Shown here one piece after another: positions 34,853 through 43,400 of a stretch of DNA of 44,638 nt. Every line of letters starts with the position of its first letter. Within the stretch, counting starts at the first letter, position 1. Origin of the DNA: Clostridiales bacterium VE202-01 (GTDB taxonomy: Bacteria > Bacillota_I > Bacilli_A > Erysipelotrichales > Coprobacillaceae); the NCBI GenBank assembly GCA_000508865.1, contig BAHP02000023.1, positions 1 to 44,638 on the forward strand, given 5' to 3'. The notes under the pieces are model-generated. The model did no database searches, had not been told where the DNA came from, and was given only the letters and a program-made list of their open reading frames with translations. The translations under genes were made by a program, and so were the position numbers.

Positions 34853-35012
34853 TTGTTGTTATAGTGAAATATTGTTTTAAATGAAAAAATAATTTTATTT
34901 TTTAAATAAAAAAGTATCATATTGTCGCCAATAATGGTATAGTATAAAAGGTAATTATTATGTATATGCTGCTTTGATTATAGATTAAGCATGGTTTTTA
35001 GGGGGATGACAT

Positions 35013-35774
35013 ATGAGTAAAATATGTAAAGTAAAAGATATATTAATTGGTGAGGGTATTCCAAAAATCTGTGTACCAGTTATAAGTGATAATCATCAAT
35101 CTATTATTACAGATCTAATTAGATTAAAAGATCTTGAAATTGATTTAATTGAATTAAGAATTGATTATTTTAAAGAATTATCTAATCGCCAAAAATTAAT
35201 AGAATTATTTAAAATGATTGGTTCGTTAGAAATGAAGCAGGCTCTTATTTTAACGTATCGAAGTGCTAAAGAAGGTGGTTTAGGTGAATTAAGTCATGAA
35301 GAATATATTGATCTTTATGCTTTAGCTTTGGAAAGTGGCGCTTTTGATATTTATGATGTTGAGTTATCAAGCGGAACTAATGCGATTATTACTTTAAATA
35401 ATATGATTCATGAGGCAAATCGAAAGGTTATTATGTCTAGTCATGATTTTACTAGAACACCCAGCTTAGATACGATGTTGGAAAAAACTAAGCAGATGGA
35501 TTCGTTAGAAGCTGATATAATCAAATTAGCGGTTATGCCAGAAGATTATAAAGATGTTTTATTACTTTTGGAAATGACATTACGTGCTAATGAAATTTAT
35601 GATAAACCAATTGTTACAATGTCTATGTCTAAACTAGGGATAGCAACAAGATTTTTAGGTGAACAGTTTGGTTCAGCGATTACTTTTGGTAAAGATCGTG
35701 ATTCTTCTGCATCAGGGCAGATCGATATTCGCTCTTTAAGTGCAGTGTTGAAAATCGTTCATGAAAATAATTGA
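35013..35774 (+). CDS. aroD: Type I 3-dehydroquinate dehydratase
   Basis: The 253-residue enzyme of the shikimate pathway converts 3-dehydroquinate to 3-dehydroshikimate through a Schiff base. The catalytic His is in MSSHDFTRTP and the Schiff-base Lys in ADIIKLAVMP. ELRIDYF and TYRSAKEGG are substrate-contact motifs, and FGKDRDSSASGQID closes the active site. Length is normal for type I. AGGGGG precedes ATG 35013. No other aro gene is adjacent; a terminator follows, so it is probably monocistronic. Confidence 0.95.
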   Translation: MSKICKVKDILIGEGIPKICVPVISDNHQSIITDLIRLKDLEIDLIELRIDYFKELSNRQKLIELFKMIGSLEMKQALILTYRSAKEGGLGELSHEEYIDLYALALESGAFDIYDVELSSGTNAIITLNNMIHEANRKVIMSSHDFTRTPSLDTMLEKTKQMDSLEADIIKLAVMPEDYKDVLLLLEMTLRANEIYDKPIVTMSMSKLGIATRFLGEQFGSAITFGKDRDSSASGQIDIRSLSAVLKIVHENN

Positions 35775-35781
35775 AGTTTTT

Positions 35782-35804
35782 AAGCACCTTTAAGGTGCTT
35801 TTTG
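35782..35804 (+). terminator. Terminator of aroD
   Basis: AAGCACC and GGTGCTT form a 7-bp stem with a TTTAA loop, followed by a T run. Confidence 0.85.
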
Positions 35805-35859
35805 ATTGATTATTTTTCACCTTTTTTTTGATTTGTCATAATATATATTAGGTGATCGT

Positions 35860-36237
35860 ATGTTAATAAATCAAAATGAGATAGTAAAATTGGTTAAGTG
35901 GGTATATCCAAAATTATTTGATTATAAAGATATTGTCTTAAGTGATATTGATATCAAAATTGATAATTATATTCATCTTAGATCTAATTTGAATTATTAT
36001 AATATTGAAACAAAAGTAAAAGCGATTGCAAGGATAAGAGTTGAAAATGAAATTATTATAGATTTTGATGGTGTGATTAAGTATGGATTTATTAATCTTG
36101 ATTTAAACAAGGTTTTAAAAGAAATGGTAAAAGATTTATCATATTTAACAGTGCATGAAGAAAGTATTATTATTCAAAATGATTATATTAAAGATATTAA
36201 ATTAAAAGATGAGTATTTATGTATAGAACTAAAATAA
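35860..36237 (+). CDS. Small protein of unknown function (125 aa)
   Basis: I do not recognise this protein. It starts MLINQNEIVKLVKWVYPKLF with AGGTGAT upstream. It is probably cytoplasmic, alternating helix and beta strand (KVKAIARIRVENEIIIDFDG, then IIQNDYIKDIKLKDEYLCIE). There is no signal peptide and no metal or nucleotide motif. The last codons lie in a hairpin shared with the convergent asnB gene. It resembles sporulation- or envelope-associated small Firmicute proteins only in size, so no function is offered. Confidence 0.65.
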   Translation: MLINQNEIVKLVKWVYPKLFDYKDIVLSDIDIKIDNYIHLRSNLNYYNIETKVKAIARIRVENEIIIDFDGVIKYGFINLDLNKVLKEMVKDLSYLTVHEESIIIQNDYIKDIKLKDEYLCIELK

Positions 36238-36260
36238 TCTAATGATTATTCTAGTTCTAT
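36223..36260. terminator. Bidirectional hairpin shared by two convergent genes
   Basis: A 38-bp inverted repeat with 16 of 17 pairs matched and loop TAAT spans the last codons and stops of both genes. T-rich stretches lie beyond both arms (CTATTTTAAT on plus). The same repeat encodes the C-terminal IELK of one gene and IELE of the other. Confidence 0.75.
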
Positions 36261-38066
36261 TTTAATGTGATAAATTTTTCCCCATAAATAAATTTGATAA
36301 AAATATGCCAGTAATTGAGGACCAGTCATTAATTGACCAAACCATGGGTATTTAAAAGATTTACCACCAGAATTGATTAAATCGATTAATTTTTTATAAT
36401 CAAACAATTTAAGTAAGATATTGTCTTTATTTTTTAACGACTCTTTTAATAAATTTACAATTAAATCACGATAAAATGGAGAATGAGTTTTAGGATAAGG
36501 ATTCTTTTTACGATCATAAATATCATTTGGTAAAAAATCTTTGAAAGCATCACGTAGCAAACCTTTTTCAATGTTATTATGATACATATAGTGCCATGGA
36601 ACATTATATAGATAAGAAACAATATCTTTGTTTGCAAATGGGACTCTAAGTTCAATGGAACTACGCATTGTTTGACTATCTGAACGTGTTAATAATGTTT
36701 GCATAAACCATTCCATATTCAAATAAATCATTTTTCTTTTATTTTCATCTTCAAAAGTATTATCGTGATAATCTATTTCATTTAAAGTTTGATGATATTT
36801 ATCTAAAACATAGTCTTTAATATTTAAAGCTTTTATTTCATCAGAGAAAAGTTCCATCCGTTTATCTAGTTCACGCATCCAAGGAAAACCTTCAATGCTT
36901 GTTAGCTCTTCACGATAAAACCAAGGATAGCCACCAAATATTTCGTCAGCACATTCACCTGAAAGAACAACTTTATGATGTCGAGAAATTTCTTTTGAAA
37001 AAAGTAAAAAACTCGAATCGATATCAGCCATTCCTGGAGCATCACGAGCAATTAATGATTCTTTTAAAGCCATGACTAATTGTTTTTGCGATAAAGTTAC
37101 AGTTGTATGATTAGTATGATAAAGCAAACGCATTTCATCGATATAATGATCATCTCTTGTAGTTTGATATTCATAGGGCTGAAAATATTTTTCTTGATCT
37201 TGATAATCAACACTGTATGTTGATAATTTAGAAATGTACTGGCTAGCGACACCAGTAATAATGCTTGAATCTAGACCGCCTGAAAGCATACAAGAAACAG
37301 GAACATCGCTTAATAACTGCTGCTGAATACTGTGATTTACAAGACAGCGAATATCATAAACTGTTTCTTCATAATTACGATTATGGTTATAACGTTCTAA
37401 TGCCCAATAACGATTGATTTCTTTGAAACCGTTATAGACATTCATATAATGGGCTGGACGTAAACTGTAGATATCTTTATAAATTGTTCTTCCAGGAGAA
37501 ACGCTAGGACCTAATCCCAACAGTTCTTTTATGCCGGTTTTATCGACAACACATTGTTGCAAATACATCAAGATACATTTTATTTCGCTACTAAAAATAA
37601 ATAGATCATTTTTTTGATAATAAAAAAGTGGTTTTACTCCTAATTGATCTCGTGCAACAAATAATTTTCCTTGATAAGAAATAACGAAAGAAAAGATTCC
37701 ATTAAATAAATTAAGGCATCGCGTTCCATAAGCTACAAAGCTGGCTACAACAACTTCAGTATCACTCTGACTAGTAAAATGAAAGCCTTCATTGATCAAT
37801 TGCTCTTTAATTTCATTCATATTATAAATTTCACCATTATAAACAATGGTATATTCAATTTTATTATGAGTATATTTAAAAGGTTGTTTACCACCGTTTA
37901 TATCAATAATTGATAAACGACAATGTCCTAGTATAACGTGTTTGTCATTGCAAACATTGTAATCATCAGGACCACGATACTTTAATAAAGAAAGCATCTT
38001 ATTAAAAGTTGGAACCTGATTTGATAAATCAATATTATGATTGTACATACATAAAAAACCACACAT
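36246..38066 (-). CDS. asnB: Glutamine-hydrolysing asparagine synthetase
   Basis: The 606-residue enzyme makes asparagine from aspartate, glutamine and ATP. Start ATG 38066 is fixed by MCGFLCMYN: Cys2 becomes the N-terminal nucleophile of the glutaminase domain, and GGGGTGA lies just upstream; the GTG at 38075 would bury that Cys. The class II glutaminase half shows CRLSIIDINGGKQP and NGEIYN; the synthetase half shows the PP-loop SGGLDSS. SGECADEIFGGYPWF and SIELRVPF are also typical. Length is normal. It is the only gene of its transcription unit. Confidence 0.95.
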   Translation of the reverse strand: MCGFLCMYNHNIDLSNQVPTFNKMLSLLKYRGPDDYNVCNDKHVILGHCRLSIIDINGGKQPFKYTHNKIEYTIVYNGEIYNMNEIKEQLINEGFHFTSQSDTEVVVASFVAYGTRCLNLFNGIFSFVISYQGKLFVARDQLGVKPLFYYQKNDLFIFSSEIKCILMYLQQCVVDKTGIKELLGLGPSVSPGRTIYKDIYSLRPAHYMNVYNGFKEINRYWALERYNHNRNYEETVYDIRCLVNHSIQQQLLSDVPVSCMLSGGLDSSIITGVASQYISKLSTYSVDYQDQEKYFQPYEYQTTRDDHYIDEMRLLYHTNHTTVTLSQKQLVMALKESLIARDAPGMADIDSSFLLFSKEISRHHKVVLSGECADEIFGGYPWFYREELTSIEGFPWMRELDKRMELFSDEIKALNIKDYVLDKYHQTLNEIDYHDNTFEDENKRKMIYLNMEWFMQTLLTRSDSQTMRSSIELRVPFANKDIVSYLYNVPWHYMYHNNIEKGLLRDAFKDFLPNDIYDRKKNPYPKTHSPFYRDLIVNLLKESLKNKDNILLKLFDYKKLIDLINSGGKSFKYPWFGQLMTGPQLLAYFYQIYLWGKIYHIKIELE

Positions 38067-38202
38067 CTTAATCACCCCGTATATTATATGAGATGTTTTT
38101 TTTAATATGCCATTATTGGAATACAGAATTTAAAAGATATCGAAAGCATTAAATACTGTTGATTAGTTAAGTTTGCAAAATAAGTTCGTTTGTTGAGTTA
38201 GG

Positions 38203-38236
38203 AAAATAAAAAGATGATGAGTTTTGACTCATCATC
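38203..38236 (-). terminator. Terminator of the nfeD-stomatin operon
   Basis: On the minus strand the perfect 10-bp stem GATGATGAGT/ACTCATCATC with a CAAA loop is followed by TTTTTATTTT. Confidence 0.9.
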
Positions 38237-39147
38237 TACTTAACTTTTTTATCACTTACTAGTTCTTTTAATGAAGTAGCAAGACCGGCAACTCCTTGAA
38301 TTTCACTTGGAATAATAATTTTTGTAGCTGCACCTTTTGATAATTCTTCTAAAGCCTTAAATCCTTGTAAAGTTACATAAGCATTATCAGGATTAGCCTG
38401 ATTGATATATTCGATACCTTTAGCTTGAGCTTCGTATACTAATCTTAATGCTTCGGCTTCACCTTCAGCTTTAGCAATTGCTGCTTCTTTTTCAGCGGTT
38501 GCTCTTAAGATCATAGATTCTTTATCACCTTCAGCATTTAAGATAGCTGCTGTTTTTTTACCTTCAGCTTGTAAAATAGCTTCACGTCTTTCACGTTCTG
38601 CTCGCATCTGTTTTTCCATTGCTTCTTGAATATCGCGAGGTGGAATGATGTTTTTGACTTCGACACGATGTACTTTAATTCCCCAAGGGTCAGTTGCTTC
38701 ATCGAGAATACTACGCATTCTAGAATTAATAATATCTCTTGATGTAAGTGTTTCATCTAATTCAAGATCACCAATAATATTTCTTAATGTTGTTGCAGTC
38801 AAATTTTCGATTGCGTTAATTGGACGATCAACACCATAAGTAAATAATCTAGGATCAGTTATTTGATAGTAAACAACTGTGTCGATTTGCATTGTCACAT
38901 TGTCTTTAGTAATTACTGGTTGGGGTGCAAAATCAACAACCTGTTCTTTTAAAGAAACACGATTAGCTACATGATCAAAAATTGGAATTAAAATATGCAA
39001 TCCAACATTACAAGTACGATTATATGCACCGATCCTTTCAACTACATACGCTTTTGATTGTGGGACGATTCTAATTGTTGAAGCAATGATAAAAATTGCA
39101 ATCAAAGCAAGAAAAATCCATAAAATAATAGTAATAATACCATTCAT
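38236..39147 (-). CDS. SPFH/stomatin-family membrane protein
   Basis: The 303-residue protein has one N-terminal membrane helix (residues 5-25), a band 7/SPFH domain (VVERIGAYNRT, LHILIPIFDHV, TLRNIIGDLELDETLTSRD) and a long Ala/Glu/Arg coiled coil (AEGDKESMILRATAEKEAAI), then a flexible tail. It is a stomatin/QmcA-type scaffold that forms ring-like oligomers in membrane microdomains, often controlling a protease. The NfeD partner gene is immediately upstream, 12 bp apart, the usual pairing. Confidence 0.92.
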   Translation of the reverse strand: MNGIITIILWIFLALIAIFIIASTIRIVPQSKAYVVERIGAYNRTCNVGLHILIPIFDHVANRVSLKEQVVDFAPQPVITKDNVTMQIDTVVYYQITDPRLFTYGVDRPINAIENLTATTLRNIIGDLELDETLTSRDIINSRMRSILDEATDPWGIKVHRVEVKNIIPPRDIQEAMEKQMRAERERREAILQAEGKKTAAILNAEGDKESMILRATAEKEAAIAKAEGEAEALRLVYEAQAKGIEYINQANPDNAYVTLQGFKALEELSKGAATKIIIPSEIQGVAGLATSLKELVSDKKVK

Positions 39148-39159
39148 TTTTTAACCTCT

Positions 39160-39585
39160 CTATTCCTCTATTTTTTTGACAACTAAGTGAGCTCCTTCAA
39201 CTGCAAGAATCTCACAATAATCACCTTCATTAATTGTTGTATTGTCAATACTTGATGCTAACCATAGCGTTGACATTACTTTAACTTCACCTTTAGTATC
39301 AGCTGTAATTGTTTTAGTTATTAAACCATGTTTACCAATTACTCGATCAAAATTGGTTCTTTCAATATTACCACGCATATATTTTTTAGCAATCGGTCTA
39401 ACAACAACTGCAGTGATTACGGTAACAATGATAAATACCGCTATTTGAATTGACTGATGTATTCCTAATAAACATAGAATCAAAGCAATAATGCCTCCAG
39501 CAGCAAACCAAATACTAACTAAATCAATCGTGATTATTTCAATAACGATTGCGGCAATTATAATACCTAACCATATTGGTATCAT
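39160..39585 (-). CDS. NfeD family membrane protein (short form)
   Basis: The 141-residue protein has two or three membrane helices (IWLGIIIAAIVIEIITIDLV, IIALILCLLGI, IAVFIIVTVITAVVV) and a C-terminal OB-fold-like domain (GKHGLITKTITADTKGEVKV to the end). This is the short NfeD form without the serine-protease domain. AGGAGG is placed before ATG 39585. It partners with the SPFH protein encoded next. Confidence 0.9.
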   Translation of the reverse strand: MIPIWLGIIIAAIVIEIITIDLVSIWFAAGGIIALILCLLGIHQSIQIAVFIIVTVITAVVVRPIAKKYMRGNIERTNFDRVIGKHGLITKTITADTKGEVKVMSTLWLASSIDNTTINEGDYCEILAVEGAHLVVKKIEE

Positions 39586-39616
39586 TTTAATTTTCCCCTC
39601 CTAATTTAAAGATTTA

Positions 39617-39970
39617 CTAGTAAATTTGATGAATTACATCAAATCTAGCAGGATATTTAAAACATTTATTATTACTTAAATCTAATTTATATTCTTTTGA
39701 TAGTTCGTTGATAAAATTTTTATTTGATATTCGACCATAACTTTTTCCTATTGAAATACGATGCAGTTGATCTTCAGGATAAATTTCTTCATTCAGTTCC
39801 TGTTTACCAACAGGCTTAATGCCTAAAATATTATTTTTACGATCTAATCCTAACAAAACAAAATTAACATCTTCAAAATGATGACATGCAGCTTTGTTTA
39901 AAGTTAGATTAGTACTGTATATAGTAACTGTCTTTTTTGCAATATCATTAGTTGACCACTCGAACTCCAT
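39617..39970 (-). CDS. Protein of unknown function heading the nfeD-stomatin operon (117 aa)
   Basis: I do not recognise this protein. It starts MEFEWSTNDIAKKTVTIYST at ATG 39970, with AAAGGGTG 6 bases upstream; the GTG at 39979 overlaps that ribosome site. It is soluble, with beta strands (TVTIYSTNLTLN, NFVLLGLDRKNNILGIKPV) followed by a helical part (SYGRISNKNFINELSKEYKL). The N-terminal part could be a small ligand- or nucleic-acid-binding sheet, but no known motif is clear. The gap to nfeD is 31 bp in the same direction, suggesting one transcript. Confidence 0.65.
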   Translation of the reverse strand: MEFEWSTNDIAKKTVTIYSTNLTLNKAACHHFEDVNFVLLGLDRKNNILGIKPVGKQELNEEIYPEDQLHRISIGKSYGRISNKNFINELSKEYKLDLSNNKCFKYPARFDVIHQIY

Positions 39971-40433
39971 CTTTATCACCCTTTCTGTTTATATTATATT
40001 ATAAAAATTATTTTTATTCAATTAAATTATTAAAATAATAAAAAATATATTATAAGTTCGTTCAAAATGTTTATCATAGCAGTATAGTAGTATAGAAATC
40101 GTAAAATAATTAATATTTATTAAAATTATTTTATTGTAATTGATACAAATAAAAAATACTTAAATATGTAGTAAAAGTAAAAAATTAGTAAATATATTAG
40201 AATTTTGATTTTAAAATTAGTAAATAAAAAATATAAATATTTACACTAAATGTGCAAATAATTAAAAATATGGAAATGTTATAATGAAAATGTCTAATGT
40301 TGGAAGGAGTATTGATATATTATTTGATATGAATTATGTTGAAATGTAAAAAAATGGTTTATTAATTATTTATAATTTAGAAGAAAAAATAAAAAGGATA
40401 ACTACCATTAATTGGGGAAGGTGATTAAAAAGA
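39971..40433. promoter_or_regulatory. AT-rich intergenic region with extended -10 promoter for the GH36-like gene
   Basis: The best element is TGTTATAAT (40277-40285), an extended -10 with no recognisable -35, about 150 bp before the start codon. The minus-strand side must hold the promoter of the nfeD operon, but I could not pick it out. Nothing else is seen apart from A/T tracts. Confidence 0.4.
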
Positions 40434-43400
40434 ATGAAAATAAAAAAATTATTCAGTACAGTATTATCTTGTTCCCTAATAGTAAGTGGTCTAACTGCTG
40501 GTGTTAATACCGTAGAGGCAACTAATGATAGTGTTATCACGCAAATAAGTGATGATGTTGTATCTATTGGGAATGATTACATTTCAAGAGAATTTTCGAT
40601 TAAAGATAGCACGATTTTAACTAGTTCAATTTTAAATAAACGTATCAATAAAAGTTTAGAACCTCAAAAAGGTTCAGAAGATTTTGTTATTAATACTCTT
40701 AGTGAAGGTAAAACTGAGGAAGATGATAATAAAATAACAAATGATCCTGAATGGGTTTATCCTACTCCTTTATCTACTGATGGTTGGCAGGCAACATTGA
40801 AAAATGCAGCTGGGACAGCTTTTTCAGCAATCCAGGTAGCTACTTTATTTGATGGTGATTTAAATACTAATGTTGATTATTGGCAAATAAGTGGGCATCC
40901 TTTTACATTAGATATTGATTTTGGAACAACACAAACGATTGCCGGAATGTCAGTAAATAAACGTCCAGGGTATCGTGATGCTGCTTATGGTATCAATGGT
41001 ACTATGGGAGGTTATGAAGTTTGGGTAAGTGCTGATGGTGCTGAGTATACTAAAATAGCAGAAGGAGAGTTTACCGAAGAAGATTATAATCTTCATAAAG
41101 TTGGTGATTTATACAATGTCGGTGATATGGTATATGTAAACTTTGATAAAGCTGTGGATACTCAATATGTACGAGTTGTTCAAACTAGTGTTGCACTTGG
41201 GACTGCTCAAGAATTCACAAGCGCAGAAATTGATTTCTATGATCAAGAAATTACAAAGACACAAAAAGTTGTTGAACCAACTGAAGTGTTAGATCGTAGT
41301 AATTGGACAATGACGATCAAAAATGCTAATGGATCTGCTTTTAGTGCTGCTTCTGTAGCTAAAGTAATTGATGGAGACTTAAATACATATCCTGATGAAT
41401 ATACTGTAAGTGGACATCCAATTACTGTTGAAATTGATTTAGGTGAAGAACAAACTGTACGTTCATTATCAATTGACAAGCGTCCAGGATATCATGATGC
41501 AGCTTATGGTACTAATGGTACTATGGGTGAATTTGAATTGTATGTTAGCGCTGATGGTGTAAAATGGAATTTAGCAGGTGCTGGTAATTTTACAAGTGAA
41601 GCTTATAATTTACATGATGCAGACGGTTTACACAATGTAGGAGATCGTGTCTATGCAAACTTCTATAAACCTTATACAACTAGATATGTACGAGTTGTTC
41701 AAACAGGAGTTGCTTTTGGTAGTGCGCAAGAATTTACAAGTGCAGAATTAAATCTTTATACTGATCAATATTATGGACCAAATTACAATGTTGCAGTTAC
41801 ACCAGTTTCAGAAGATGCAATCGTATCTAGTGATTTAGTATATGCTGGTGCTAATGTTGAAAACATTGAAAATGGTAAAAAATTAACAATTTCATATGAA
41901 CCATATGAAATTAATGGTGTTACTTATAACATCGATCAAGTAGTAGTACTAACAGCTGGTGATCACTACATGCGTTCATTCTTAGAAATTAGTGTAAGTG
42001 ATAAGGATAAAGCACAAATCGATTACATCGATACTGACAGATTTGTGTTACCAGAAGATGCTGAAGGTGTTTGGTCACATCCTGATGATAGTCAAATTTC
42101 ATCAATGTGGATTGGTCAACATGAATTAATGTTAGGACAACCAATTTATGTAAATGGTTTATTTATGGGATCTGAATTCCCAGCAACTGATACTATTATC
42201 AAAGATAATACGACACAAATTCGTTATTATTCAGGTAAAACATTTACACGTTTACAAGAAGATAATCAACTTACAACAGATGGTAAGTTCGTTACTTGGC
42301 AGAATGTTGTTGGGGCTGCACAAGGGACAGATACTTCAGTAGTTCAAACAGATTTCTTTGAATATATTGAGGATATTGCAACACCAACAGATTTTAGAAA
42401 ACAGTATAATTCATGGTATGATAATATGATGAATATTACCGATGAAAGTATTGCTGATTCTTTCTATGGAGCTGAAAAAGGATTAACAGAAAATGGTGTA
42501 GAACCATTAGATTCTTATGTAGTTGATGATGGATGGAACAATTATTATGATGGTACATACACAGCAACTCCAGGAAGTTCTCAAGGAACTACACCTAACC
42601 AGACAGGATTCTGGGAATTTAACGCTAAGTTCCCTAATGAATTGTATACATCCTCTTCTTTATCTAATAAATTACAATCAACATTTGGTTTATGGGTAGG
42701 ACCTCAAGGTGGATATAATTACTTTGGAACATTTGCTCGATATTTAGAATCTAAAGGAACTGGATATGTACAATCAAATTCTGCATTAGGAAATGTTATT
42801 TGTACAGGTTCTCGTAAATATTTAAAGAATTTTGAAGAAATGGCAATCAATTATCAAGATCAATTTGATATTGATTATTGGAAATGGGATGGTTTTGCTT
42901 CAAGACCATGTAACAATGCTAGTCATGATCATATGACTGGTGGCAATCAAAATATGTACTTTACTTCTGATATGTGGGAAGCATGGACAGATTTATTTGA
43001 TAATGTTCGTGAAGCTCGTGCTAAAGAAGGAAAAGGATTATTTATCAATGCTACATGTTATATCAATTTAAGTCCATGGTTATTACAATGGGTAAATACA
43101 ATTTGGGTACAAGATTCTGGAGATACTGGTCAATTAGGTACTGGTGAAAGACATCAACAAAAGATTTATTATCGTGATCAAGTTTATTATCAATTATATA
43201 AACAAAATCAAATTCAATTCCCATTAAAGAATATTTATAACCATGATCCAATTTATGGTGTATCAGATGGAAGTAGTGCAACTACTGAAGTGTTTAGAGA
43301 ATTCTTATTCGCTAATGCTGTTCGTGGTACAGCTTTCTGGGAATTATATTATTCACCATCTATTATGGATGATGCTAAATGGAAAGTAACTGCTGATGCT

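Noticed and set aside
38645-38839. Plus-strand frame inside the stomatin gene
   Set aside because: It is a shadow of the SPFH coding frame with no ribosome site or recognisable product.
40328-40348. Six-codon leader peptide upstream of the GH36-like gene
   Set aside because: The nearest ribosome-site-like AAGGAG is too far from the ATG, and there is no hairpin pair that would make an attenuator.
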